From assembly GCF_900156125.1 (NCBI RefSeq), contig NZ_FTLX01000005.1, forward strand, positions 124,001 to 188,000: 64,000 nt of DNA, in the 5' to 3' direction. Of the stretch, positions 9,154 through 17,342 are shown piece by piece. The position numbers were made by a program, and so were the translations under genes. The notes under the pieces were generated by a model. That model was not told the origin of the DNA, made no database searches, and was given only the letters and a program-made list of their open reading frames with translations. Every line of letters starts with the position of its first letter. Position 1 is the stretch's first letter. This DNA is from Domibacillus enclensis. GTDB taxonomy: Bacteria > Bacillota > Bacilli > Bacillales > Domibacillaceae.

Positions 9154-9180
9154 GATAATCATCCTTCCGTTTTTGGATAA

Positions 9181-9440
9181 AATAAAAAACGCCCGCCGTC
9201 TCTAAAAAAGAGACGACAGGCGTTAACCTTCCGTGGTACCACTCTCATTGGCTGATGTATACACATAAACCCGCTTGAAGGCTGATTACGGGGCGTCCGT
9301 CAAAGCTTACTTCAGTTCAGCTTTGCCGCTCATGGGCGAGTTGGGGAAGCGATTGACTGCCTTTCACCGAAGCGGCAGCTCTCTATGACAATCACAAATC
9401 CTTAATGCTCCCAGTCGAAGCGTTTCATTGTTGTTTCATT
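9181..9440 (-). ncRNA. T-box leader of leuA, leucine (CUC) specifier
   Basis: Read on the minus strand, the leader contains AGAGAGC near its 5' end, a specifier loop with AACUCGCCCAUGAG (codon CUC at 9340-9338), the conserved T-box GAGUGGUACCACGG and then a terminator hairpin (arms around a run of U, CGCC..GGCG) ending in U6. Uncharged tRNA-Leu would pair with CUC and with the T-box and so prevent termination. The antiterminator half overlaps the 5' arm of the terminator in the expected way. Leu specificity fits the downstream gene exactly. Confidence 0.93.
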
Positions 9441-9446
9441 TTTTCC

Positions 9447-9475
9447 ATCGTATTACCGATTTGCTTGTTTGTCAA
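9447..9475 (-). promoter_or_regulatory. leuA sigma-A promoter
   Basis: -35 TTGACA (9475-9470), 17-bp spacer, -10 TACGAT (9452-9447), placed just upstream of the T-box leader. Confidence 0.85.
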
Positions 9476-9591
9476 TGTGAATTGAAGAAATAATGCAAAA
9501 ACATGATGCGGAATAATGGACTGAACATGAAAAAGCTTGGGTATATTGGAAGGAAGTGACCATTGGGAAAACGTAAAAAGGAGCGATAACG

Positions 9592-9960
9592 ATGTGTATG
9601 TATTTTGTCGATGATCATCACGCCGTCAACTATAAATTAACGCAGCTTCAATGGGAGTATGCCGAATATGATCCGGAATATGCCGCAGCCTGCTACTTGC
9701 TGGCAGTGCCGATGGTGTTTGAGCATATTGTTCATCATCTTGATGAGCAGCAAACGCCGGTTGACTGGATTATCCAGTGGGAAGAGGATGATTCTGCATA
9801 CGATCTGAGTGCCGGCGCCATTCAGCTTGGCCGGCTCGCTCTCCATTTGTGGAATGGACACGAGCCGTTTCATTTGCTAACTTGTCTGGAGAGCTTGCAG
9901 GGCCATCACTATGACGTCGTGAAAACAGCAATGGATGTCCGTCTTGGAAGATCTATGTAA
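9592..9960 (+). CDS. Hypothetical protein, 122 residues
   Basis: ATG 9592 with AAAAGGAGCG 7-8 nt upstream. The protein is soluble, acidic and rich in aromatic residues and His (MCMYFVDDHH at the start, a WIIQWEEDD stretch mid-way), with no signal or membrane segment. I do not recognise a family. It is transcribed away from the leuA promoter and overlaps the 3' end of the convergent acyl-CoA ligase gene by 8 bp. Confidence 0.75.
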   Translation: MCMYFVDDHHAVNYKLTQLQWEYAEYDPEYAAACYLLAVPMVFEHIVHHLDEQQTPVDWIIQWEEDDSAYDLSAGAIQLGRLALHLWNGHEPFHLLTCLESLQGHHYDVVKTAMDVRLGRSM

Positions 9961-11491
9961 GCGGAAGCTGCTGTTCACCTGTCGAAGAAAAATGCTTTTC
10001 AAGCTCCTTTTTATCCAGTTTTCCGAGCGCAGTGTGAGGCATTGTTTGCACAAAGATGATTTCCTTTGGCAGTTGAAACCGGGCTAATTGAGGACGCAGC
10101 CAGCTGAGCAGTTCTTCTGTCGTAAGTGATAGGTGAGGAGCGGGCTGGACGAACGCTGCCAGCCTTTGACCGAATCGTTCATCACGTATACCAATTACGG
10201 CTGCAGCGTCAATGCCAGGGTGATAACTGAGCACCCGTTCAATGTCTTGTGGATACACATTTTCTCCAGCCGAAACAATCATGTCGTCTGTCCGCCCACA
10301 CAAATAGTAATAACCGGCACCATCCTGCCAGCCAACATCCCCTGTTTGGGCCCAGCCGTTTTTGCTTTTCACGCACAGCTGTCCAATTTCTCCGGGTTTT
10401 AATTGCTGTCCTTTTTCATTGCACGCCGTTAACTGAATTCCTCTGATCTTCCGGCCAGCCGTTCCGGGAAAAGTAGCTAATTCTTGTGGCGTGGCAATGC
10501 TCAGCAGGCCACCTTCTGACGTTCCGTATAAATTGTACAGGATCATTCCCAGCTGGTCGGAAACAGACTGAACCAGCTTTGGATTAAGCTCGGCACCGCC
10601 CGATGCAATGCAGACGAGTGACTGCAAGTCTTGAACACGACAATCCAGCATCTTATGTACCATAAGTGGAACCACAGACACAACATCAATGCGTTGTTTT
10701 TTTATAATGGTACATGCTTTATCGGCCTTGAAGTCACTGCTGATCACGACTTTTTTCCCAAGAGCGATCATCGACAGTAACATGCCAATGCCGTAGCCGT
10801 GAAAAAGGGGCGTAGCAACGAACGCCGTTTGGCGATGGTGCAGTTCAAGACGCTGGACCAGTGTGAAAAAAGGACTGATGTAAGCGAGGATTGATGGACG
10901 GTGGACTGCTTCTTTTGGCTTTCCGGTCGTTCCTCCTGTCAGCAGCACAATTCTTCCTGACGAGGAGCGGGGGAGAATTCCATTTTCATCAGCAATTGCA
11001 TTTTGAAGGGTACTCGAACGAATAAATTTTTTACAAGCTGAAATGGAGAACGCATTTAAAAGAGGTGCAAATTCCTCGTCATGGACGAGAACATCAAAGG
11101 CGTGATGCTGCATCATCTCTTTTAAACGATTTTTCCCGGCGTCCGGATTCAGCAAATAAAGGTCCGCACCTATCCGTGACGCCGCAAAAAGGGCGGTTAC
11201 GAAAGAAAGATGATTCCGGCATAAAAAGCCAATTTTCTGTCCTTTTTTCATTTTGTATACATGAGAAAAGTGAATGGAAAGCGTACGGGACCGTGTAAAC
11301 AGCTGCCTGTAATCAACAGTTTCCCAATCATCCGTGAGTGCGGGTTTATCGCCGAAAAGGCGCGCAGCCACGTGGAGCAGGAGCATAACATTTACGCCTT
11401 CTTTTCGAACGGCTGCAAGAAGCAGGAAAAGACCTTTTGGAGTAAGCCATCTCATTTTAGCCAAAACGAGAACCAGTGTCATGATATTCAT
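9953..11491 (-). CDS. Acyl-CoA ligase / AMP-forming ligase (ANL superfamily)
   Basis: 512 residues from ATG 11491, which has AAGGAGG at good spacing; the longer upstream frame overlaps the SDR gene. The adenylate-forming signatures are LLTGGTTGKPK (about 200), YGTSEGG (about 330), TGDVGW and the hinge region GRTDDMIVSAGENVYP; the C-terminal catalytic Lys lies in ALGKLDKKEL. An unusual hydrophobic N-terminus (MNIMTLVLVLAKMRWLTPKG) may attach it to the membrane. It activates an unknown carboxylic acid, probably a fatty acid. The start overlaps the stop of the upstream SDR (ATGA), so the pair is a coupled operon. Confidence 0.88.
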   Translation of the reverse strand: MNIMTLVLVLAKMRWLTPKGLFLLLAAVRKEGVNVMLLLHVAARLFGDKPALTDDWETVDYRQLFTRSRTLSIHFSHVYKMKKGQKIGFLCRNHLSFVTALFAASRIGADLYLLNPDAGKNRLKEMMQHHAFDVLVHDEEFAPLLNAFSISACKKFIRSSTLQNAIADENGILPRSSSGRIVLLTGGTTGKPKEAVHRPSILAYISPFFTLVQRLELHHRQTAFVATPLFHGYGIGMLLSMIALGKKVVISSDFKADKACTIIKKQRIDVVSVVPLMVHKMLDCRVQDLQSLVCIASGGAELNPKLVQSVSDQLGMILYNLYGTSEGGLLSIATPQELATFPGTAGRKIRGIQLTACNEKGQQLKPGEIGQLCVKSKNGWAQTGDVGWQDGAGYYYLCGRTDDMIVSAGENVYPQDIERVLSYHPGIDAAAVIGIRDERFGQRLAAFVQPAPHLSLTTEELLSWLRPQLARFQLPKEIIFVQTMPHTALGKLDKKELEKHFSSTGEQQLPLT

Positions 11492-12342
11492 TGGCGCTTC
11501 CTCCTTTTGGTGGCGAAACGAGAAGCTGTCCGATCCCACGTGCCTCTGAAAAGAACGGAAGCCGTCTCACCGATAATCAGCCACCAGGGCGAAAAGGTGC
11601 GCTGTTTGGTGTACAGAACTTTTCCAATAATAGCAGCCACATGCTCTGAAGACATCGCGGGCATCTGTTTATAAGCGGCTGTCGGCTCGATCATTGGTGT
11701 TTTCACTAGAGGCAAGTAAATGGACGTTGTCGAAATACGCATCGCCTCAAGTTCAGGAGATGCAGAGCGAAACCATGTGTCAAAAGCGGATTTAGATGCC
11801 TGGTAGGCCGCCCAGTATGGAACAGGCAGAAGTCTCGTATTAATGGTAGAGATGTTAATCACATGACCATTGTTTTGTTGAAGCAGTGGAATGATAGACA
11901 GAAGGAGCTGTACAGGCGCAAAGTAATTAATGGCCATTGTTCGGCTAAAATCGTGATAACGGTCCAGTGAATCTTGAATAGAGCGTTGAATCGAAAGACC
12001 TGCATTGCTTACGAAGATATCAAGTCCATCCGGAAGCCGATGAAGAAACACCAGCAGCTGCTCTGCTTCTTCATGGTTTCGCAAGTCTGCTCGAAAAATA
12101 CTTACTTTCGCTTTAGACTGTTCGATGTCTTTTTTTATGGTTATAAGCTGTTCCTCCTGGCGCGCAACCAAAATGAGGTGAAGAGGAATATGTGCCAGTG
12201 AATACGCCAGCTGCCTGCCGATACCCGAGCTCGCTCCCGTGATCAGCATCGTCTTACCCGATAAGCAGCTGTGCAGCTTTTGTTTATTCAACCAAAACGG
12301 CGGGAAAAATAAAATTTTTTCTAAAAAGGTATAGGAATGCAT
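11488..12342 (-). CDS. Short-chain dehydrogenase/reductase
   Basis: 284 residues from ATG 12342 (AAAAGGA about 10 nt upstream); an in-frame extension to 12462 lacks a ribosome site. A 30-residue aromatic N-terminal extension precedes the Rossmann motif TGASSGIG. The catalytic set is present: Ser in NISTINTR, then YQASK (Tyr-x3-Lys). NADP(H) use is likely but not provable by eye. It is coupled to the acyl-CoA ligase by a 4-bp overlap, which suggests joint handling of a lipid-like acyl, aldehyde or ketone substrate. Confidence 0.85.
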   Translation of the reverse strand: MHSYTFLEKILFFPPFWLNKQKLHSCLSGKTMLITGASSGIGRQLAYSLAHIPLHLILVARQEEQLITIKKDIEQSKAKVSIFRADLRNHEEAEQLLVFLHRLPDGLDIFVSNAGLSIQRSIQDSLDRYHDFSRTMAINYFAPVQLLLSIIPLLQQNNGHVINISTINTRLLPVPYWAAYQASKSAFDTWFRSASPELEAMRISTTSIYLPLVKTPMIEPTAAYKQMPAMSSEHVAAIIGKVLYTKQRTFSPWWLIIGETASVLFRGTWDRTASRFATKRRKRQ

Positions 12343-12659
12343 CCAAACAAATCCTTTTCTGTCTTTTTGTAAAGTATAAGGGAGGGTTGAAAGGATGTAC
12401 ACATCAGGATGCAAGTTCCAAATCACCGATTTTAAAAAAAGTAGAAAAAGAGTGTTTAACAAATAAAAAGAGTGGGTAGATAAAAAGAGTCAATCCTCCC
12501 GAAGATTGACACGGGAAGGATGGCAATGGTGGCCGTCAGTGTATTTGGCGTAGGTGGGGCCGGTACGGGTAAGGGATTATTGGATTATTGTCGAGTTTTC
12601 TTTCATTCTTTCAGTAGGTTGTCCATTGGAAAAACTGAACCAAGAGGAGGAAATGAAAA

Positions 12660-12851
12660 ATGACTTCGTTACACGAGCTTCAACCTGGTGCAGCAGACCT
12701 TCAGGCAGTGCATATTCTGACAAAGATGGCCGCAGAAGACGACGGAGTCTACATTTTAGCCAGAGAGCGTGACATCACAAGAGAAGCAGCCGACAAATCC
12801 GACGATGAAAAATTGAGAGACCAATATATGCTGTTCAGCAGTTTATTCTAA
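12660..12851 (+). CDS. Small acidic protein, 63 residues
   Basis: ATG 12660 follows GAGGAGG by about 10 nt; an ATG at 12653 in another frame gives a low-quality Arg-rich product and is rejected. The peptide (MTSLHELQPGAADLQAVHIL at the start) is helical, charged and ends ...QYMLFSSLF. It has its own terminator. I do not recognise the family; base composition and ribosome site indicate a real gene. Confidence 0.65.
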   Translation: MTSLHELQPGAADLQAVHILTKMAAEDDGVYILARERDITREAADKSDDEKLRDQYMLFSSLF

Positions 12852-12866
12852 ATGATGCACGAATGA

Positions 12867-12890
12867 GTCCGGCAGATGCCGGGCTTTTTT
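12867..12890 (+). terminator. Rho-independent terminator
   Basis: GTCCGGC / GCCGGGC stem with AGAT loop and six T, directly after the small gene ending at 12851. Confidence 0.85.
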
Positions 12891-12900
12891 GTGCATGTCC

Positions 12901-12931
12901 AAAAAGCGGATTCAGCTGAATCCGCTTTTTC
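12901..12931. terminator. Bidirectional terminator after the YjfB-like gene
   Basis: AAAAAGCGGATTC / GAATCCGCTTTTT around AGCT, ending directly next to the stop codon of the minus-strand gene. Confidence 0.85.
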
Positions 12932-13108
12932 TTATCCCTTCAAATCGATGGACTTCCCAAGAGTCGGGTGGGGTGCCTGCTGAAGCATTTGCACCATTTG
13001 GCTGGCGTTTTGCTGCGCTAAATCCATCGTTTGCTTCGTCAGCGCCAGACTGACACTTTGGCCAAGGGACGCATTGCTCATGCCCATCGATAGTGCGGCG
13101 ATATCCAA
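12932..13108 (-). CDS. yjfB: YjfB family protein (putative motility-associated)
   Basis: 58 residues. The start is TTG 13108: the ribosome site GGGAGGTGA lies 5 nt upstream, whereas the in-frame GTG 13117 is inside that site and cannot be the start. The product (LDIAALSMGMSNASLGQSV...) matches the short YjfB family, which begins DI-ALSMGM and is seen in motile Bacillaceae; its function is unknown. The C-terminus is PTLGKSIDLKG. Confidence 0.8.
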   Translation of the reverse strand: MDIAALSMGMSNASLGQSVSLALTKQTMDLAQQNASQMVQMLQQAPHPTLGKSIDLKG

Positions 13109-13315
13109 AAAAATCACCTCCCTTTTTTTCTATCGGCTTCCACGTGCGAAAGTAAAGAGGGAACGCGGAGGTCAATTGTTAAGGATCAGAGCCATTCATG
13201 TCGGGAATTGTCGAATGAAAAAAATAGGCTTTTCCTTTTTTCTGTTGCAAAATAAGAAATATATATGCTGTGATGTAGGATAGAAAAAGTGAATGTAACC
13301 GAGGGGAGTTTTCAT

Positions 13316-14608
13316 ATGAAGAAAACAGGCCAACTGATGTTGATTGGTGTCTCTGTTCTTTTTACGGTTTTTCAACTGCTCATTTTTCATGATCCATTTT
13401 ACAAGGAATCCATCGACTTTATCATTGCGACTTCAATTGCCTGGTTTGTCGGCTGGCATTATGACAAGCTGAAATATGATCAGCTGAGGCGAAAACAAAG
13501 CGAAGAAAACTACCGGGAATTAATCGAGATGCTTCCGGAATCCGTGATCATTCATCGCAATTTTAACATCCTTTATGTCAACAAGGCAGCGGAAGTCATG
13601 CTTGGTGCCCGCAAAAAAAGCGAATTACACGGCCGCTCTCTCCTTGAACTAATGGATGCAAATGAGGCTGAAAGGCTGACAAGCGGCAGACAAAAAGAAG
13701 AGCTTGGCCAATCTTCTTCCGTCTATACGGTATGCAAGCTTGCCTGTCTTCATTTGAAAACGATTTTTTATGAATTTTCTTCCCTTTCCATTTTATTTGA
13801 AGGAAAAGAAGCCGTTTTGTATATTGGAAAAGATGTGACGGATCAAAAGACTCAAACCGAATCTCTCCTGCAAAAATCGGAAAAGCTGGCGGTGGTAGGG
13901 CAGCTGGCGGCGGGAATTGCACATGAAATTAGAAATCCACTTACGTCCATCAAAGGGTTTATCCAGCTTGTTCATGCGGAAATAGACCAGCCGGATCACA
14001 AGGAGTTTTTGAAAATTGTATTAATTGAGCTAGAGCGCATCAACGCCATTGTCGGAGAATTTCTCGTGCTTGCCAAGCCAAATGCAGTAAAGATTAAAAA
14101 AACGGATGTAAAGCCGCTCCTTGAGGACGTGGTAGCGCTTATCAACTCACAAGCGATCATGGACAATGTCCAAATTAACGTTGCCTATCAAACACCGATT
14201 CCGGCAATTGTTTGTGAAGAAAATCAATTAAAACAAGTATTTATCAATATTTTAAAAAATGGGATTGAAGCGATGCCCGGCGGAGGTTTCATTCGTGTGG
14301 AGGTAGAGGAAACCAAAGAGGGGAACGTTTCGTTTGCGTTTACCGACCAGGGAGTGGGAATACCACAAGATCGAATTCCTACGCTTGGAGAGCCGTTTTA
14401 TACAACGAAAGAAAAAGGAACCGGCCTTGGCTTGATGACGTGCTTTAAAATCATTGATCATCATAAAGGGAAACTGCATATTAAAAGCGAGATCGGCAAA
14501 GGGACAACAGTGCGTGTATTATTACCGGCAGCTCCAGTTATTCAGCAGAAGGACGAAGTGAAAAAAGTGTGGAGTGTCAAACAGGAAGAGACAGCGAACC
14601 TTTTTTAA
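13316..14608 (+). CDS. PAS-domain sensor histidine kinase (sporulation phosphorelay type)
   Basis: 430 residues. ATG 13316 is preceded by GAGGGGAG. Two membrane segments lie near the N-terminus (about 5-25 and 33-48), then a PAS domain (about 66-180), a HisKA dimerisation domain with AAGIAHEIRNP (phospho-acceptor His203), and HATPase_c with N box (NILKNGIEAM), G1 (DQGVGIP), F (GEPFYTTK) and G2 (GTGLGL) motifs. The short KinE/KinD-like layout without a receiver, and the absence of a neighbouring response regulator, fit an orphan kinase feeding Spo0F. That target is inferred. Confidence 0.87.
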   Translation: MKKTGQLMLIGVSVLFTVFQLLIFHDPFYKESIDFIIATSIAWFVGWHYDKLKYDQLRRKQSEENYRELIEMLPESVIIHRNFNILYVNKAAEVMLGARKKSELHGRSLLELMDANEAERLTSGRQKEELGQSSSVYTVCKLACLHLKTIFYEFSSLSILFEGKEAVLYIGKDVTDQKTQTESLLQKSEKLAVVGQLAAGIAHEIRNPLTSIKGFIQLVHAEIDQPDHKEFLKIVLIELERINAIVGEFLVLAKPNAVKIKKTDVKPLLEDVVALINSQAIMDNVQINVAYQTPIPAIVCEENQLKQVFINILKNGIEAMPGGGFIRVEVEETKEGNVSFAFTDQGVGIPQDRIPTLGEPFYTTKEKGTGLGLMTCFKIIDHHKGKLHIKSEIGKGTTVRVLLPAAPVIQQKDEVKKVWSVKQEETANLF

Positions 14609-14704
14609 ATGTGCCCAAAGTAGACCGCCGCTTATGAAAAGAGGTAAGATGGGGTAGAGTATGTGCAGACATTATTTTGAGCAAAGCAGAGAGGGGCATG
14701 CAAC

Positions 14705-14968
14705 GTGGAAAAAGTTCAAGTAGGCGATGTGTTTACATTCGTAGACGAAAATGATCAGCAGCAGGATATTGAGGTGCTTGGCACAATGACAATAGAGGGC
14801 ACGGATTATGCCGCAGCCGGATTCACAGGCGACATTGAAGAGGAAACAGGCGATGAAGTCGATGTGTTCTTTTTCCGAATTGAAAACGATGAGCAGTTGA
14901 TTATCGTAGACGAAGATGATGAATTCGAAAAAGTGTCCGCTGCTTTTATTGAAGCAGAGGAAGCGTAA
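14705..14968 (+). CDS. DUF1292 family protein (YrzB-like)
   Basis: 87 residues, very acidic. GTG start at 14705 with GAGAGGGG upstream. The motif order (FTFVDENDQQQDIEVLGTM at the start, YAAAGF, then an EDDEFEKV tail) is typical of DUF1292 proteins, which occur in many Firmicutes and have no known function. It is monocistronic with its own terminator. Confidence 0.85.
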   Translation: MEKVQVGDVFTFVDENDQQQDIEVLGTMTIEGTDYAAAGFTGDIEEETGDEVDVFFFRIENDEQLIIVDEDDEFEKVSAAFIEAEEA

Positions 14969-14973
14969 AAAGC

Positions 14974-15003
14974 AAAGTCTCTATGAAAATAGAGGCTTTT
15001 TTT
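14974..15003 (+). terminator. Rho-independent terminator
   Basis: AAAGTCTCTAT / ATAGAGGCTTT around GAAA, followed by T run. Confidence 0.85.
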
Positions 15004-15084
15004 ACGGGGAAAAGGGTGTTCATCGAAGGGAGTCTTTTGCTATAATGAACTCTTGACTGTCTGTAGAAAGAAGGAAAGGCAACC

Positions 15085-15288
15085 ATGGCTCGAATAAATG
15101 TAAAACCGCTGATCTGCTTTGAGCACTCCTTTTTGGACGCGGCGCTAAAAGAGATTGTCGTGTTGAATGCTGGTGGAAACGAGCAGGAAGTTGAGCTTGA
15201 TATTCGTTTTTCGAAAGCGAAGAAAGGCCATTCCGGACAAACGAATAACTTCACTGTCCATATGCTGTTTGATTCAACCATCCGCTAG
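15085..15288 (+). CDS. Hypothetical protein, 67 residues
   Basis: ATG 15085 with AAGGAAAGG upstream. A small mixed alpha/beta protein (MARINVKPLICFEHSFLDAA at the start) with no membrane segment. I do not recognise the family. It ends 11 nt before a strong bidirectional terminator shared with the convergent ycgQ-like gene. Confidence 0.7.
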   Translation: MARINVKPLICFEHSFLDAALKEIVVLNAGGNEQEVELDIRFSKAKKGHSGQTNNFTVHMLFDSTIR

Positions 15289-15299
15289 TACATAAAGAA

Positions 15300-15329
15300 C
15301 CGGCTCCCGATGAGGAAGCCGGATTTTTT
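15300..15329. terminator. Bidirectional terminator
   Basis: CCGGCT / AGCCGG stem with an 11-nt loop, A/T runs on both sides, between convergent stops at 15288 and 15328. Confidence 0.8.
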
Positions 15330-16149
15330 ACATAATTTTGATATACACGGGATACACGTAAGGTTCCTTCGGTTCATCAATTTCTTTCCAGGAAACGATT
15401 TTCAGCATGGGCATTTCTGCGCCATCATAGTGTGTCAGCTCGATGGTTCCTTCCACCTCCAGCCACGTATCTTGTTCGATGGAGGGCGCATCCTCCAGTT
15501 CTGTCAAAAATCCAATACTGCCTGCATCCGCTACACAATGGGTGATTAAAAAACGGGTTAAAGCAAGCTGATTGTCAGCAAATCCATCCTCTTTATAAAC
15601 AAAACCACTCATTTTCACTTTTCGACCCTCGTATTTTTGGGGCTCTGTACTAATTCTTGTAAAGTAGGGCTCAAACACATTCTCCTTTAAATGGATGACG
15701 GGTTCCTTTTCCATCCTCTCTAGCGCTTGATCATATTCGGCCTGGTTCATTTCCTTTCTGGCAGCCTGCAGCCCTTCGTGTGCTGCAGATGAGCTGCTTG
15801 ATGTTAATACAGTTCCTTTTTTTGCGGCAATAGCAGCCCCAAGAGTTTGTGGAGGCAGCAAGAACCCAGTGATCAACGGAAAAAATAAAACAGCGTATGA
15901 AATGATCACTTTGGGACGAGGAGAACGATGATTGCACCCGTGATGACAGACGTGAGTGCTTTTCCCTATGATCCGAAAAACCTGAATGGCACAAAGAAAG
16001 AAAAACAGACAGGCGGCTGATTGACTGAGCAGATTGTACTTCGGATTCACGAATTTAACGATGTCTCCATTTGCATGAAGAGTAACGAGAAAATAAGCAA
16101 AAGTGGCCAGCATCACCGCCTTAAGCGCATGACTGGATTGAAACGTCAT
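15328..16149 (-). CDS. ycgQ: TIGR03943 family membrane protein (YcgQ-like)
   Basis: 273 residues from ATG 16149 (AAGGAGGAATC upstream, overlapping the stop codon of the permease gene). Three N-terminal membrane segments include a His/Cys cluster in the loop (THVCHHGCNHR) that looks like a metal ligand set. The C-terminal half (about 130-273) is an OB-like extracytoplasmic domain (KVKMSGFVYKEDGF..., DTWLEVEGTIELT). It always partners a YcgR-type permease. In actinobacterial and bacillar relatives such pairs are associated with metal, often zinc, stress; the role here is not established. Confidence 0.88.
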   Translation of the reverse strand: MTFQSSHALKAVMLATFAYFLVTLHANGDIVKFVNPKYNLLSQSAACLFFFLCAIQVFRIIGKSTHVCHHGCNHRSPRPKVIISYAVLFFPLITGFLLPPQTLGAAIAAKKGTVLTSSSSSAAHEGLQAARKEMNQAEYDQALERMEKEPVIHLKENVFEPYFTRISTEPQKYEGRKVKMSGFVYKEDGFADNQLALTRFLITHCVADAGSIGFLTELEDAPSIEQDTWLEVEGTIELTHYDGAEMPMLKIVSWKEIDEPKEPYVYPVYIKIM

Positions 16150-16166
16150 TCGTGATTCCTCCTTTT

Positions 16167-17171
16167 TCACAGCCAAACTAAGGCGCTCGTGCAAGCAAAA
16201 ACGGTCAAGGTAATAAAGAAAATGAGTGAAAAAACAAATTTCAGCTGAAAGACACTGACCAGCATTACCGTGTTTTTCAAGTCAATCATCGGACCGTAAA
16301 TTAAAAAGGCAAGAATAGAGGATGTCGGAAATAGGTTACGGAAAGAAGCGCCAATAAAGGCATCCGCTTCCGAGCAAAGCGACAATAAGTACGCCAGACC
16401 CATCATCACAAGCGTAGAAGAGACCCATCCTTCTCCAGCCTGAAGAAGGGTCTGCGCCGCGACATACGTTTGAACAAAGGCCGCAAAAAACGCGCCAATA
16501 ATTAAGTATTTGCCCATATCAAAAAATTCATCGATGGCATGTCCAAGCATATGCCAAATCCGTTTGAAAAAAGAAGCGGGCTGTGTGTGCTCATGAATTT
16601 CCATCGTACCCGTCTGCCCTTTTAATTGGTTCTTTTTAAAAAAGAGGCTGACCAGCAGGGCAATGATCAAGGCTGCGGCAAATCCGACGCCCATCCGGAG
16701 AGCGGCTATTTTCAGGTCGTTGCCAAACGCCATATACGTAGAGAAAATCACGATCGGATTGATCAGCGGTCCTGTCAGTAAAAAACCGACGCCGGCGTAG
16801 ATGGGCACGCCTTTTGAGACTAGCTTCCGGACAATCGGCACAATACCGCACTCGCAGGCAGGAAAACAAGCGCCGATCACACAGCTCATGAAAACAGCTG
16901 CAACCCGGTTTTTAGGCATCCATTTTTCCACATGATCTTCACTGATAAACATTTGAATAAACCCGGCAATCAGCACACCAATCAGCACAAAGGGGACCGC
17001 TTCGATAAAAATGCTTAAAAAGATTGTATTCATTTCTAAAAGGGATGGAGGCATTTGTGAAGTCATGCTTTGCAACGAAATGACGTCCGTACCCATAAGA
17101 ACGGCGAAGCAGACGACGATGAACAGAATGAAGATGAAAGGTAATAGTTGGGTCCAAGTGGTATGGTTCAT
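16167..17171 (-). CDS. ycgR: Permease, DUF318/ArsP family (YcgR-like)
   Basis: 334 residues from ATG 17171 (AAAAAAGGAGG upstream); the frame extends further upstream without a ribosome site. About eight membrane segments. The family motifs are CVIGACFPACECGIVP (Cys pair in the first half) and LCSEADAFIGASF in the second half, as in DUF318 permeases. A His-containing cytoplasmic loop (MEIHEHTQPASFFK) separates the halves. Transcribed with the YcgQ-like gene 17 nt downstream; the two probably form one membrane complex. Confidence 0.88.
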   Translation of the reverse strand: MNHTTWTQLLPFIFILFIVVCFAVLMGTDVISLQSMTSQMPPSLLEMNTIFLSIFIEAVPFVLIGVLIAGFIQMFISEDHVEKWMPKNRVAAVFMSCVIGACFPACECGIVPIVRKLVSKGVPIYAGVGFLLTGPLINPIVIFSTYMAFGNDLKIAALRMGVGFAAALIIALLVSLFFKKNQLKGQTGTMEIHEHTQPASFFKRIWHMLGHAIDEFFDMGKYLIIGAFFAAFVQTYVAAQTLLQAGEGWVSSTLVMMGLAYLLSLCSEADAFIGASFRNLFPTSSILAFLIYGPMIDLKNTVMLVSVFQLKFVFSLIFFITLTVFACTSALVWL

Positions 17172-17342
17172 AGCAGCCTCCTTTTTTCTGAATGGTTCGG
17201 TTAAACGTATTCGCCTGAGAGGAAAAGTATGATAAAGAAGAATCATTACGATTTGAAAATGTGATGTAAAAAAACAATTCACATTTCCGTGTTTCCGTTC
17301 ATAAGCTGAAAAGACGGAATAACAGGATGAGGTGGCTTTCAT

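Noticed and set aside
12487-12511. GTCAATC / GATTGAC hairpin upstream of the 63-residue gene
   Set aside because: Short stem without a T tail; could be part of a terminator or operator, but nothing else supports either.
12554-12772. 72-codon frame overlapping the 63-residue gene
   Set aside because: Arg/Ser-rich C-terminus and no ribosome site; the other frame has GAGGAGG and a terminator.
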